64,000 nucleotides of DNA from Kineobactrum sediminis (GTDB lineage Bacteria > Pseudomonadota > Gammaproteobacteria > Pseudomonadales > Halieaceae). The notes below the pieces were generated by a model that was given only the letters and a program-made list of their open reading frames with translations, was not told the DNA's origin and did no database searches. The DNA is taken from the NCBI RefSeq assembly GCF_002868715.1, contig NZ_PKLZ01000002.1, forward strand, positions 1 through 64,000, in the 5' to 3' direction. The first letter of the stretch is position 1. Every line of letters starts with the position of its first letter. Made by a program: the position numbers and the translations under genes. Shown here piece by piece: positions 50,631 to 63,669 of the stretch.

Positions 50631-51503
50631 CTATTCGATATTCTGCACCTGCTCCCGCATCTGCTCGATCAATACCTTGAGCTGGACAGCGGAATGGGTG
50701 CTGCTGCTGGCGATGGACTTTGAGGACAGGGTATTGGCCTCGCGGTGCAACTCCTGCATCAGGAAATCCAGGCGTCGACCACAGGGGCCGCCCTTGTCGA
50801 GTGTTCGACGGACTTCCCCGGCGTGGGTCTGGAGGCGATCCAGTTCCTCGTCAACATCCGCTTTCTGGGCCAGATATACCAGCTCCTGCTCCAGCCTGCT
50901 ATTGTCGATATCCACCTGGAGTTCGGCCAGGCGTGCCAGCAAGCGTTCACGCTGCTGAAGTTTGAGGCCCGGCATCAACTCGCGCACAGCGCTGGTTTCC
51001 GTTTCAAGCTCGGCAATCCTGCTGTAGATCATGGCCCCCAGCTTCTCTCCTTCCCGCTGCCTGCCGGCAACCAATGCGTCCAGCGCCCGCCCAAACAGCT
51101 CGGTGGCCGTGGCCTGCAATACTTCCTCACTATCTTCGCTGGCCTGGCAAACGCCCGGGAACTGCAGAACCTCGAGTGGATTCAGGGGTTGGCTGGCGGG
51201 CAGTATCGCTGTTACTTCGGCCGCTGCCGCCAATACCTGTTGCAACTGCTCCCGGTTCACGGTGAGCGGGCCTGTTCCCGCGCCCTGGCTCTGTACTCTG
51301 AACAGGCACTCTACCTTGCCCCTGGCCAGCCTCCCTGTTGCCTGTTCGCGCAGGCCAGCCTCCAGGTTGCGCAGGCTGTCCGGTAATTTGAATGAACAGT
51401 CGAGATAGCGCTGGTTAACGGAGCGGATCTCTACCGTCAGCAGGCTCTGCCCGATTGTGGCAGATTCCCGGGCGAAGGCCGTCATGCTATGAATCTGAGA
51501 CAA
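50631..51503 (-). CDS. yicC: YicC-family endoribonuclease
   Basis: YicC proteins are conserved endoribonucleases. The product has SMTAFARESATIG, SVNQRYLDCSFKLPDSLR, and the C-terminal CGRRLDFLMQELHREANT and STHSAVQLKVLIEQMREQVQN. The usual ATG is absent; a TTG at 51503, seven bases after AGGA, gives MSQIHSMTAFAR and 290 residues; the ATG at 51485 is the alternative. It is divergent from rph, a conserved pairing in gammaproteobacteria. Confidence 0.93.
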   Translation of the reverse strand: MSQIHSMTAFARESATIGQSLLTVEIRSVNQRYLDCSFKLPDSLRNLEAGLREQATGRLARGKVECLFRVQSQGAGTGPLTVNREQLQQVLAAAAEVTAILPASQPLNPLEVLQFPGVCQASEDSEEVLQATATELFGRALDALVAGRQREGEKLGAMIYSRIAELETETSAVRELMPGLKLQQRERLLARLAELQVDIDNSRLEQELVYLAQKADVDEELDRLQTHAGEVRRTLDKGGPCGRRLDFLMQELHREANTLSSKSIASSSTHSAVQLKVLIEQMREQVQNIE

Positions 51504-51665
51504 AATACTGTCCTGGCGGAATTGACTGGTATTCGAGTCTAGCAGTTTGCCCCGTCTCCTCCCAGCGCGGCTTCGGCGGTTTGTGTGTGGCAAAGCCCGG
51601 TTTCGCCTGCAGCTCCTGCCTGGCTCGCGTATACTGCCACGCTTTCAAATCAACCGGAGTTACCC

Positions 51666-52385
51666 ATGCAACGACCCAGTGGCCGCGCGCCCTCGGATTT
51701 ACGCGCCATCAACATTACCCGCGACTTTACCTGCCATGCGGAGGGCTCGGTACTGGTGGAGTTTGGGGCCACCCGCGTTATTTGCACCGCATCAGTTGCG
51801 GCCGGGGTGCCGCGTTTCCTGCGCGGCAGCGGCAGTGGCTGGGTAACGGCGGAATATGGCATGTTGCCGCGCTCTACCGGTTCGCGAATGGACCGGGAGG
51901 CCAGTCGCGGCAAGCAGGGTGGGCGCACCCTGGAAATCCAGCGCCTGATCGGGCGTTCACTGCGGTCGGCGGTCAACCTGAAAAAACTGGGGGAATACAC
52001 CATCACGATTGATTGCGATGTTATCCAGGCCGATGGTGGTACCCGCACCGCTGCAATTACCGGTGCCTGTGTGGCGCTGGTGGATGCCCTGAACCACCTG
52101 CAACGGAGCAAGCTCATAACCACTGATCCGCTTGTGCAGATGGTCGCATCAGTATCAGTAGGGATTTTCCAGGGTGTCCCGGTGCTGGACCTGGACTACA
52201 AGGAGGATTCGAAAGCCGATACCGACATGAATGTTGTCATGGGTGAGCAGGGCGGCTTCATGGAGGTGCAGGGCACCGCAGAGGGCCAGCCCTTTGCCCG
52301 GGCAGAGATGGATGCAATGCTGGATCTGGCGGCAGACGGTATTACCCAGTTGCTTGCACTACAAAAACAGGCTTTAGCGGGCTGA
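51666..52385 (+). CDS. rph: Ribonuclease PH
   Basis: RNase PH trims the 3' ends of tRNA precursors by phosphorolysis. The 239-residue protein starts [18 protein letters not shown] and shows [37 protein letters not shown] with the phosphate-binding arginine region, and [19 protein letters not shown]. The start at 51666 follows CCGGAG; a longer frame begins upstream in yicC promoter DNA. The length is normal, so it is not the truncated K-12 form. Confidence 0.96.
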   Translation: MQRPSGRAPSDLRAINITRDFTCHAEGSVLVEFGATRVICTASVAAGVPRFLRGSGSGWVTAEYGMLPRSTGSRMDREASRGKQGGRTLEIQRLIGRSLRSAVNLKKLGEYTITIDCDVIQADGGTRTAAITGACVALVDALNHLQRSKLITTDPLVQMVASVSVGIFQGVPVLDLDYKEDSKADTDMNVVMGEQGGFMEVQGTAEGQPFARAEMDAMLDLAADGITQLLALQKQALAG

Positions 52386-52427
52386 CGCTGACCGGCGATG
52401 TCAACATGGAGCTGAAGGCGCGAGGGC

Positions 52428-53192
52428 CTAAAGCTCTATGTCATAATCCATAATGACCGGTGCATGGCTGGAAAAGGCCCTGGCCTTGTAGATGGCGCCG
52501 TAGTCCACCGCGTATTTGAGGCCTTTGGATATGATCTGGAAATCGGTGCGCCAGCCGTTACTGCCCGGCGTACCGTCCGGCCACCAGCTGAATTCATCCC
52601 GGTCTGAATTGATCTCGCGGAACGCGTCCACGTAACCGGATTCAACCAGCTCATCCATCCACTGGCGCTCTTCGGCAAGAAAACCGGGCGTGTTGCTATT
52701 GCGCTCCGTGTCCTCTACGTCGGCGGCCGTATGGGCGATGTGCCAGTTGCCGCAGATAATGAATTCACGGCGCTTGTTGCTGACTTTCTGCAGGTGATGC
52801 GCAAGCAAGTTGAAGAATTCGCTTTTGCGAGCCAGTTGCCCGGCATCGCCCGGCTCGGCGTAAGGTGCCAGCAGGCAGCCTACGCTGAGGTTTTCATAAT
52901 CGGCCTGGATGTAGCGGCCTTCCATATCAAAATCGGCGAAGCCCAGGCCGGTCATAATGGCCTTGGGCAATTTCCGGCAATAAATGGCGACACCGTTTGA
53001 CTTGCCGTTCACATCATCAAAAAAGTAGGCGTTGTAGTCCCTGGGGAAATACAGGTCATCCTGCAAATCATACTCAGTGCAGCGCAAATCCTGAATACAG
53101 ACAAAATCCGCATCCTGTTCGGCCATCCAGTCGTAAAACCCGTTGCGGGCGGCATTCTGGATGCCGTCGGCACTGAAACTGATAATCCTCAT
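52428..53192 (-). CDS. crc: Crc-like catabolite repression protein (non-catalytic ExoIII homologue)
   Basis: Crc works with Hfq to repress translation of catabolic mRNAs in Pseudomonas. The 254-residue protein has the exonuclease III/EEP fold. It has lost the key catalytic residues: Ser7 replaces the Asn, Asp35 replaces the Glu in CIQDLR, Asn149 and His151 replace the Asp/Asn pair in GNWHIAH, and Ser242 replaces the Asp before His243. The CG-x-x-x-x-AH and FSWWPD motifs match Pseudomonas Crc, as does the position next to pyrE. A nuclease (xthA) role is therefore unlikely. Confidence 0.83.
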   Translation of the reverse strand: MRIISFSADGIQNAARNGFYDWMAEQDADFVCIQDLRCTEYDLQDDLYFPRDYNAYFFDDVNGKSNGVAIYCRKLPKAIMTGLGFADFDMEGRYIQADYENLSVGCLLAPYAEPGDAGQLARKSEFFNLLAHHLQKVSNKRREFIICGNWHIAHTAADVEDTERNSNTPGFLAEERQWMDELVESGYVDAFREINSDRDEFSWWPDGTPGSNGWRTDFQIISKGLKYAVDYGAIYKARAFSSHAPVIMDYDIEL

Positions 53193-53372
53193 TCATGTCC
53201 CCTTACTGAGAGAGGGTGTATCATACCTGATAATGCCCGCGGCTCCCTATTCCATTAGCTGCCGGCATGTCATGTTGCGAACATGCGCACGCAGCCATAA
53301 TAGCGGCGTGAGCTGTAAAGCATAACCCCATATTCGCCAAAGCGCAGATTTTACCCGGTACCGGATCAGTAT

Positions 53373-54017
53373 ATGCAAACTTATCAGCAGGAATTCATTG
53401 AACTGGCACGCCGCTATGACGTGCTCCGGTTTGGCGAGTTCACCCTCAAATCCGGGCGCCTGAGCCCTTATTTCTTCAACGCCGGCGCTTTTGCCAGTGG
53501 CGCCGCTCTGGCCGCACTGGGGCGTTGTTATGCGGCGCGCATCATGGCTTCGGGTATCGGGTTTGATGTGTTGCTGGGCCCGGCTTACAAGGGTATTCCG
53601 CTGGCAGCAGCAACAGCGATCGCGCTATCGGATCAACATGGGATTGACGCTCCCTTTGCCTATAACCGCAAGGAAACGAAGGCTCACGGCGAGGGCGGTA
53701 CCCTGGTGGGTGCGCCTTTGCAGGGGCGGGTGCTGGTAATTGACGATGTCATTACCGCAGGCACCGCGGTACGTGAGGTGATTGCCATGATCGACGCCGC
53801 CGGGGCCACCCTCGCGGGGGTTGCCATTGGCCTGGACCGGCAGGAGCGCGGTGCAGGAGAGCGATCGGCAATCCAGGAGATTGAGGCCGAGTATGGCATC
53901 CCGGTGCTCAGCATTATCGATATGACCAATATCATTGATTACCTGGAGGCGTCCGCTGCCGGGCAGAGTGACGCTCTCGAGGGAATGCGGGAATACCGGA
54001 GGCATTACGGTGTCTGA
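53373..54017 (+). CDS. pyrE: Orotate phosphoribosyltransferase
   Basis: PyrE joins orotate to PRPP to give OMP in pyrimidine synthesis. The 214-residue protein has [51 protein letters not shown] and the PRPP-binding motif [16 protein letters not shown]. Divergent from crc, as in Pseudomonas. No attenuator is apparent in the 180-base upstream gap. Confidence 0.97.
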   Translation: MQTYQQEFIELARRYDVLRFGEFTLKSGRLSPYFFNAGAFASGAALAALGRCYAARIMASGIGFDVLLGPAYKGIPLAAATAIALSDQHGIDAPFAYNRKETKAHGEGGTLVGAPLQGRVLVIDDVITAGTAVREVIAMIDAAGATLAGVAIGLDRQERGAGERSAIQEIEAEYGIPVLSIIDMTNIIDYLEASAAGQSDALEGMREYRRHYGV

Positions 54018-54053
54018 GATGCGTGTTCCGCTAATCGGGTTTGTGTTGCAGAG

Positions 54054-54671
54054 ATGATCGGAAAGCCCGCACTTCTGGTTCTGGTAACTTGCCTGTTCTG
54101 CGCCGCCTCCGGTCTGGCCCAGAACAACCGTGAGTTATACCGTTATCGCAACAGCGAGGGTGTCGTGGTAATCGACTTTCGGGTGCCCCCTGAGTACGTG
54201 GCCTCCGGCTATGAGGTGCTCAACAATCGCGGCGTGGTCATCCGGGTCGTGGCGCCCAGGCCAGCGGCGGAGGGCAACACCGATATGAACGCGCGGCAAC
54301 TCGCTGCGCTTGAGCGGGAGCGTTTGGCGCAGTGGGATAAAAACCTGAAATTGCGCTATAGCAGTGTGAGCGACATAGAGTCAGCCCGTGACCGTGCACT
54401 GGCGGAGCGGAACGTACGCATTCGTATCCTGGAGAATAATCGCGGTAACCTCAGGCGGCAGGTGGAAACGTTTCAGGCCCGCGCGGCTGACATTGAGCGC
54501 AGCGGCAGGGTTGTTGATCCGGCCCTGCTTGGGAAAATCGCTGATCTCCAGCAGCAGATGGCCGTGGACGGGCGCCGGATCATTGAGCGCGAGCGCGAAA
54601 TTGCGGAGGCAAAAGCCCGTTTTGCCGCAGATATCGCCCGCTTCAGGATGCTGGAGGATGCGCCAAATTAG
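54054..54671 (+). CDS. Exported DUF4124-like coiled-coil protein
   Basis: The 205-residue protein has a signal peptide (LLVLVTCLFCAASGLAQ). A DUF4124-type N-terminal motif follows, with ELYRYRNSEGVVVIDFRVPP and YEVLNNRGVVI. Residues about 80-200 are a long charged coiled coil. Function unknown; an envelope role is likely. It lies 36 bases after pyrE and may be co-transcribed. Confidence 0.7.
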   Translation: MIGKPALLVLVTCLFCAASGLAQNNRELYRYRNSEGVVVIDFRVPPEYVASGYEVLNNRGVVIRVVAPRPAAEGNTDMNARQLAALERERLAQWDKNLKLRYSSVSDIESARDRALAERNVRIRILENNRGNLRRQVETFQARAADIERSGRVVDPALLGKIADLQQQMAVDGRRIIEREREIAEAKARFAADIARFRMLEDAPN

Positions 54672-54727
54672 GAAAGCGATGCCGCAGCATCAAGCTCAGA
54701 TACGCGCAAACCGTTGCGGGCAGGCTT

Positions 54728-54751
54728 TCAGCGGGCCAGGGTGCCCGCTGA
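54728..54751. terminator. Inverted repeat at the end of slmA
   Basis: TCAGCGGGC and GCCCGCTGA form a perfect nine-base stem with a six-base loop. The repeat includes the slmA stop codon and encodes its last residues, and it lies between convergent genes. There is no T run on either strand. A bidirectional terminator-like or 3'-end protecting role is inferred. Confidence 0.45.
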
Positions 54752-55372
54752 CCCCGGTTGTGGAGAGCTGACGGCCTCCCGGAAGAAACCCCCAATCAGG
54801 ACAGCCCATTGCTCCTGCCACTGTGCCGTTGGTGGCCGCGAGAAACCGCTGCGCACAAACTGTGCGATGCGGCCTTCAGCGGATGCCATCAGTAAGTTCG
54901 CTGCAGCCCCTGCCGTTATGACCGGACGCAGCCCTTCGCGCAGCTCGGCTTCGCGAATCACCTGTTTCAGCTGGGTTTCGTAGCGGTCAAACAGCTGCGC
55001 AACCCGCTGGTGCAGGCGCTCGGTCTCACCGGTAAGCGCATCGCCGGTAAGGATTCGGGTGATGCCCGGGTTCCGCTCGGTAAACGCCAGCAGCAGCATC
55101 AGCATTTTTTCACAACGTTTTGCGGCGGTGGGTTCCTCGGCGAGGATGATGCTGATGCGTGAAAACAGGGTATCCTCGATGAACTCAATGAGACCTTCGA
55201 ACATTTTGGTCTTACTGGGGAAGTGGCGATAGAGCGCAGCTTCCGAAAAACCCACCTGGCGCGCCAGCCCGGCAGTCGTAATACGATTGCCGGGGCTCGC
55301 CTCCAGCATCTGGGCGAGGGCCTCAAGGATCTGCTGGCGGCGGGGGGATGTCTTGGGTGGCATATCGCTCAC
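54728..55372 (-). CDS. slmA: SlmA, nucleoid-occlusion TetR-family protein
   Basis: SlmA binds specific palindromes on the chromosome and blocks FtsZ assembly over the nucleoid. The 214-residue protein has a TetR helix-turn-helix ([22 protein letters not shown]), then [38 protein letters not shown] and a C-terminal [12 protein letters not shown]. These match SlmA rather than other TetR regulators. argB lies upstream, as expected (slmA is beside dut/coaBC/argB in many genomes). Two SlmA-like sites are in this window. Confidence 0.92.
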   Translation of the reverse strand: MSDMPPKTSPRRQQILEALAQMLEASPGNRITTAGLARQVGFSEAALYRHFPSKTKMFEGLIEFIEDTLFSRISIILAEEPTAAKRCEKMLMLLLAFTERNPGITRILTGDALTGETERLHQRVAQLFDRYETQLKQVIREAELREGLRPVITAGAAANLLMASAEGRIAQFVRSGFSRPPTAQWQEQWAVLIGGFFREAVSSPQPGSAGTLAR

Positions 55373-55458
55373 AGTTTGCGTTAATTGGCAGTTATGCTAG
55401 CGACTAGCCGCCGCTCCTGCAACAAGCAGCGCCCGCCGGCAACGCTTTTCTTCCCCGA

Positions 55459-58931
<3,473 letters not shown>

Positions 58932-58939
<8 letters not shown>

Positions 58940-60137
58940 GAATTAGGGATACCCGATCTGCGATAAGGCGAATGATATCCCGCGCAATTGTTGCCTTGGA
59001 TGCCTCCTCCAGAACCCGGCTGCCTCCGGGCCAGAGCACCGTGGCTGCGTTATGGTCGCTGTTGAAACCAATCGCGGGATCGGATACGTCGTTGGCGACG
59101 ATCATGTCGAGCCCTTTCCGCTCCATCTTCGAGCTCGCATAGGCCAGCAGGTCATTGGTTTCGGCAGCGAACCCGATGGTAAAAGGTGAGTGCTCACTGG
59201 CCGCGACAGCAGCGACGATGTCGGGATTCCGGACCAGTTCCAGGCTGATTTTTTCCGGTCCTTTCTTGATTTTTTCCGTGGAGATCGTGCCTGGGCGATA
59301 GTCGGCCACTGCTGCACAGGCAATGAAAATATCACAATCTGCAACCAGGGCAAGGCACTGGGCAAGCATGTCATCGGCGCTCTGTACGTCAATGCGGTTT
59401 ACGTGATCCGGTGTTGCCAGTTCCACGGGCCCGCTGACGAGTATGGTCTGTGCGCCGGCATCCACCGCCGCTCTGGCCAGTGCGTAACCCATTTTGCCCG
59501 AGCTATGATTGGAAATGTAGCGCACCGGATCCAGTGCTTCCCGGGTTGGGCCAGCGGTAATTACCACGCGCTTACCCGCCAGCAGGCCGCTGCTGAACAG
59601 GCCCGCTGCAGCCCGGGCAATAATGGCGGGATCCTCCAGGCGCCCGGGGCCAACGTCGCCGCAGGCCTGGTCCCCGGCTCCCGGTCCAACCAGTTGCAGG
59701 CCGCGCTTTTGCAGTGTGGCTATATTTGCGCTGGTGGCAGGGTCGCGCCACATCTGCTGGTTCATTGCCGGCGCCAGCAATTTCGGGGCGGCAGTTGCCA
59801 GCGCAACCGTGGTCAGCAGGTCGTCCGCCCTGCCGGCGGCCAGGCGCGCCAGCAGGTCCGCCGTTGCCGGGGCAATGACCAACAGGTCAGCCCAGCGAGC
59901 CAGCTCGATATGACCCATGCCGAGTTCCGCCTCCACATCCAGCAGATCGGTATGTACCGGTCGGCCAGACAGGGCCTGCAGGGTCAGCGGGGTGATGAAC
60001 TCCTGCGCCCCCCGGGTCATGATCACCCGTACGTCAGCGCCGAGCTGTTTTAGCTGGCGTACCAGTTCCGCGGATTTATAGGCCGCGATACCACCGCTAA
60101 TGCCGAGCACAACATTGCGATTAAAAAGATGTGCCAC
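58932..60137 (-). CDS. coaBC: CoaBC, phosphopantothenoylcysteine synthetase/decarboxylase
   Basis: CoaBC makes 4'-phosphopantetheine from phosphopantothenate in two steps of coenzyme A synthesis. It has the N-terminal flavin decarboxylase with NVVLGISGGIAAYKSAELVR, LLVIAPATADLLARLA and the PAMNQQMW motif, and the C-terminal CoaB with ITAGPTREALDPVRYISNHS and the IKKGPEK loop. A GTG at 60137 gives 401 residues, the family's usual length; the ATG at 60188 would add 17 unsupported residues. algC overlaps its stop. Confidence 0.94.
59186..59197. promoter_or_regulatory. SlmA-binding-site-like 12-mer inside coaBC (GTGAGTGCTCAC)
   Basis: Identical to the 12-mer at 43769-43780 and one base different from the SlmA palindrome GTGAGTACTCAC. 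SlmA sites are commonly inside genes, so a coding location is not an objection. Confidence 0.5.
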
Positions 60138-60241
60138 TGCGGCCACCCAATTGGGACAATAGGTTGAAAGAGGACGAAACAATACCATTACGTCAGCTAA
60201 TTTGACACTGCATACGGTGGAAAGCCAGGGAGGGCGAGTCG

Positions 60242-60916
60242 ATGTCGATCAAGCACTGGGGGGTAGGTGAAGGCCCCCGGGATAAACTGTTGCAACTGGG
60301 TGTCCGGGCCCTGTCCGATGCCGAACTGCTGGCGATCATGCTACGTACTGGCCGCCGCGGCCATTCCGCCGTTGATGTTGCCCGGGAGTTATTGCTGCGT
60401 TTCGGAAGCCTGGCTGGGCTGCTGGCAGCCGTGCCTGAGGAGCTACTGGAATGCCCTGGGCTGGGTGCGGGCAAGTATGCCCAGTTGCAGGCCGCCCTCG
60501 AGCTGGCCAGGCGACACGCCCTCGAAGGTGCCCGTGCCGGCAGTTCCCTGTCCAGCCCGCAGCAGACACGTCACTTTCTGCAACATCACCTTGGTAGCCA
60601 GCACCGGGAAGTATTTACCTGCCTGTTCCTTGATAACCAGCACCGCATCCTGCGTTGCGAGGACCTGTTTTTTGGCACCCTCGACGGCGCTGCAGTGTAT
60701 CCCAGGGAAGTGGCCGTACGGGCACTGCAATATCATGCTGCAGCAGTGATCCTTGCCCATAATCATCCCTCGGGCGTGGCCGAACCGAGCCAGGCGGATC
60801 GCCGGATTACCGAGCGCCTGCAGTCCGCTTTATCTTTACTGGATATTCGTGTGCTGGATCATGTTATTATCGGTCGCGGCCAAAGCTATTCGTTTGCCGA
60901 AAGCGGGCTCTTGTGA
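60242..60916 (+). CDS. radC: RadC (JAB-domain) family protein
   Basis: The 224-residue protein has two helix-hairpin-helix motifs near the N-terminus ([33 protein letters not shown]) and a C-terminal JAMM/MPN+ metal-binding motif, [14 protein letters not shown]. The cellular role remains unclear despite its name (not a proven repair enzyme). It starts with GGAGGG upstream, divergent from coaBC, and is followed by rpmB-rpmG, the conserved gammaproteobacterial order. Confidence 0.95.
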   Translation: MSIKHWGVGEGPRDKLLQLGVRALSDAELLAIMLRTGRRGHSAVDVARELLLRFGSLAGLLAAVPEELLECPGLGAGKYAQLQAALELARRHALEGARAGSSLSSPQQTRHFLQHHLGSQHREVFTCLFLDNQHRILRCEDLFFGTLDGAAVYPREVAVRALQYHAAAVILAHNHPSGVAEPSQADRRITERLQSALSLLDIRVLDHVIIGRGQSYSFAESGLL

Positions 60917-60951
60917 GCGCGCGCAGGTGGCTGGCCCGCCCCCTTTTTAGC

Positions 60952-60980
60952 TTGCGTAGCCCATGGTGTTCTGGTATAAA
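60952..60980 (+). promoter_or_regulatory. Sigma-70 promoter for rpmB-rpmG
   Basis: TTGCGT and TATAAA are separated by 17 bases, about 90 bases upstream of rpmB. The position and the strong -10 element suit a highly expressed ribosomal operon. Confidence 0.7.
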
Positions 60981-61066
60981 GTCGCGCTCCGCGCGGCCGG
61001 GGTACCATTCAGACCCATTTGGCCACATCGATTTTTACAATTCCCGTGGTAATGGGAGAGGCAATC

Positions 61067-61303
61067 ATGGCAAGAGTATGTCAGGTCACCGGTAAGCGTC
61101 CGGTCACTGGAAACAATGTTTCACACGCAAAGAACCGCACCCGTCGCCGTTTTTTGCCAAACTTACATCACCACCGGTTCTGGGTTGAGTCCGAGAAGCG
61201 CTTTGTGACCCTGCGAGTTTCCGGCAAGGGCATGCGCATCATCGACAAGAAAGGCATCGAGCAGGTGTTGAGCGACATTCGCGCAAATGGCCTCAAGGTC
61301 TGA
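61067..61303 (+). CDS. rpmB: 50S ribosomal protein L28
   Basis: The 78-residue basic protein begins [20 protein letters not shown] and contains [18 protein letters not shown] and [18 protein letters not shown], which identify L28. The longer open frame starts 16 codons upstream, but MARVCQ is the family start and has GAGAGG upstream. rpmG follows after 26 bases. Confidence 0.97.
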   Translation: MARVCQVTGKRPVTGNNVSHAKNRTRRRFLPNLHHHRFWVESEKRFVTLRVSGKGMRIIDKKGIEQVLSDIRANGLKV

Positions 61304-61329
61304 TTGGCCTGAGCTGAAGGAGAATAGCG

Positions 61330-61485
61330 ATGAGAGACAAGATCAGAATGATTTCGTCAGCCGGTACAGGGCACTTCTATACCACTGACAAGAACAAGCG
61401 CACCACCCCGGACAAACTGGAAATGAAGAAGTACGATCCGGTTGTTCGCAAGCATGTGATGTATAAGGAAGGCAAGATCAAGTAA
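61330..61485 (+). CDS. rpmG: 50S ribosomal protein L33
   Basis: The 51-residue protein starts [20 protein letters not shown] and ends [13 protein letters not shown]. It has no cysteine, so it is the zinc-independent (C-minus) form of L33. AAGGAG lies seven bases before the start. It ends the rpmBG operon before a strong terminator. Confidence 0.96.
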   Translation: MRDKIRMISSAGTGHFYTTDKNKRTTPDKLEMKKYDPVVRKHVMYKEGKIK

Positions 61486-61516
61486 GTGATCCCGCCTCTT
61501 CTCATGCATTCAAAAT

Positions 61517-61540
61517 CCCGGCTTACGCCGGGTTTTTTTT
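61517..61540 (+). terminator. Rho-independent terminator after rpmG
   Basis: A perfect six-base stem (CCCGGC/GCCGGG) with a TTAC loop is followed by eight T. This is the clearest intrinsic terminator in the window. Confidence 0.9.
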
Positions 61541-61591
61541 GGCAGGTGCAGCGGTCGGCCATGCCGATGCGGGCAGTGCCTGTGGAACGCC

Positions 61592-62404
61592 ATGCCTGAG
61601 TTGCCGGAAGTTGAAACCACGCGCCGCGGTGTTGAGCCCTGGAGTCTGGGCCAGCAGGTAGTCGCCGTGGATGTTCGCGAGCGTCGACTGCGCTGGCCGA
61701 TTCCACTGGATCTGGCCCAGTGCCTGCAGGGTCAGTACATAGGGGCAGTAGAGCGGCGCGCCAAATACCTTCTTTTTCATACGGTGGCAGGCAGCCTGCT
61801 GGTGCATCTGGGTATGTCCGGGTCGCTTCGGGTGATTCGCGATGCCAGCCCGCCAATGCGCCACGACCATGTGGATATCCGTTTCGGCAGCGGCGATTGC
61901 CTGCGTTTTAACGACCCCCGTCGTTTTGGCTGTATGCTCTGGCTGCAACCGGGCGAGCAACATCCCCTGCTGCAGCACCTGGGACCCGAACCACTGTCGC
62001 CCGGCTTTTCCGGAGCCCTGTTGTACAGGCAGTCACGAGGCCGGCGGGCGCCGGTAAAAACCTTTCTCATGGACGGGCGTATCGTGGTGGGCGTGGGTAA
62101 TATTTACGCGAACGAAGCTCTTTTCCTTGCCGGCATTCATCCCCAGCGACCTGCGGGACGCATTGCGCTGGCGCGCTATGAGGTGCTGGCCGGCCATGTC
62201 AGGCAAGTGCTGAGTTCGGCGATAACCCAGGGTGGGACGACTTTGCGGGATTTCGTCGGCGGTGACGGCAAGCCCGGCTATTTCGCCCAGCAATTGCTGG
62301 TGTACGGTCGCGGAGGGCAAGCCTGCAAGCGCTGCAGCAGGCCCTTGCGGGAGGCCAGGCTGGCGCAGCGGACGACGGTGTACTGCGTAGCCTGCCAGCG
62401 CTGA
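61592..62404 (+). CDS. mutM: Formamidopyrimidine-DNA glycosylase MutM (Fpg)
   Basis: MutM removes 8-oxoguanine and formamidopyrimidines from DNA. The 270-residue protein has the catalytic N-terminal [16 protein letters not shown] (Pro2 nucleophile, Glu3), a lysine in [24 protein letters not shown], and the C-terminal zinc finger with [13 protein letters not shown] and YCVACQR. All four zinc cysteines are present, so the enzyme looks active. Confidence 0.96.
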   Translation: MPELPEVETTRRGVEPWSLGQQVVAVDVRERRLRWPIPLDLAQCLQGQYIGAVERRAKYLLFHTVAGSLLVHLGMSGSLRVIRDASPPMRHDHVDIRFGSGDCLRFNDPRRFGCMLWLQPGEQHPLLQHLGPEPLSPGFSGALLYRQSRGRRAPVKTFLMDGRIVVGVGNIYANEALFLAGIHPQRPAGRIALARYEVLAGHVRQVLSSAITQGGTTLRDFVGGDGKPGYFAQQLLVYGRGGQACKRCSRPLREARLAQRTTVYCVACQR

Positions 62405-62433
62405 ATACGTGCCCGGCGAACGAGGCCCGGTTC

Positions 62434-62940
<507 letters not shown>

Positions 62941-62994
62941 TCAAGCCGCGGATAGTAAACATTCGGTGTTTCCGGTGCAAATGGCCACTTCGGG

Positions 62995-63594
62995 TTAAGG
63001 GTGATAATGATACAGGCAATATCTTACTGCCCCGGCGGTCTTTTCCCGATACAGCTGCCACGGTTCCGGTGGCAGCTGGACAAGGTCGGACACGGCTGTT
63101 TCGATATAAACGGATGCCTTGTTGTTAAGCAGTTTGTTGCCATGCAGGGCTGCGCAGGCCGGCGGTACCAGGTCCTGGCCGAAAGGCGGGTCGATAAAGA
63201 CGATATCGTAACGGTGCTCGGCGCGGGCAAGAAAATCAGCGGCAGTGCAATGATGACAGTGAGCCTGCTGGTCGGCGCCAAGGGTCTGCAGATGGCGCCT
63301 TATGTGCGCCAGATTATTTTGCTCGGAGTCAACGAAGTCACAGTAGGCGGCGCCCCGGGACAGAGCTTCAAGGCCCAGCGCGCCACTGCCGCTGAACAGG
63401 TCCAGGCAGCGTGCATCGCGAATAACCGGCGCCAACCAGTTAAAGAGCGTTTCCCGCACCCTGTCCGTGGTGGGGCGCAGGCCCTCTGTGGCGACAAAAT
63501 CCAGCTTGCGGCTGCGCCAGCGGCCGCCGATAATTCTCAGTGTGCCTGGTCCCACCTGGGCATCCCGTTGCTGCGATGATCGCCTGCCCGTCAT
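62995..63594 (-). CDS. rsmD: 16S rRNA (guanine-966-N2)-methyltransferase RsmD
   Basis: RsmD methylates N2 of G966 of 16S rRNA. The 199-residue protein has LRIIGGRWRSRKLDF, the SAM-binding CLDLFSGSGALGLEALSRGA, and the catalytic motif IVFIDPPFGQDL. The ATG at 63594 is preferred; a much longer open frame upstream overlaps the ftsY coding strand and has no similarity. Divergent from ftsY, as in other gammaproteobacteria. Confidence 0.95.
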   Translation of the reverse strand: MTGRRSSQQRDAQVGPGTLRIIGGRWRSRKLDFVATEGLRPTTDRVRETLFNWLAPVIRDARCLDLFSGSGALGLEALSRGAAYCDFVDSEQNNLAHIRRHLQTLGADQQAHCHHCTAADFLARAEHRYDIVFIDPPFGQDLVPPACAALHGNKLLNNKASVYIETAVSDLVQLPPEPWQLYREKTAGAVRYCLYHYHP

Positions 63595-63669
63595 TTCTTC
63601 GCTCCGCCCAAGAGTGATAAGATACGGGAATCCGCAGAGATCCCCCTTGCGCACTCTAGCACGAGAGTT

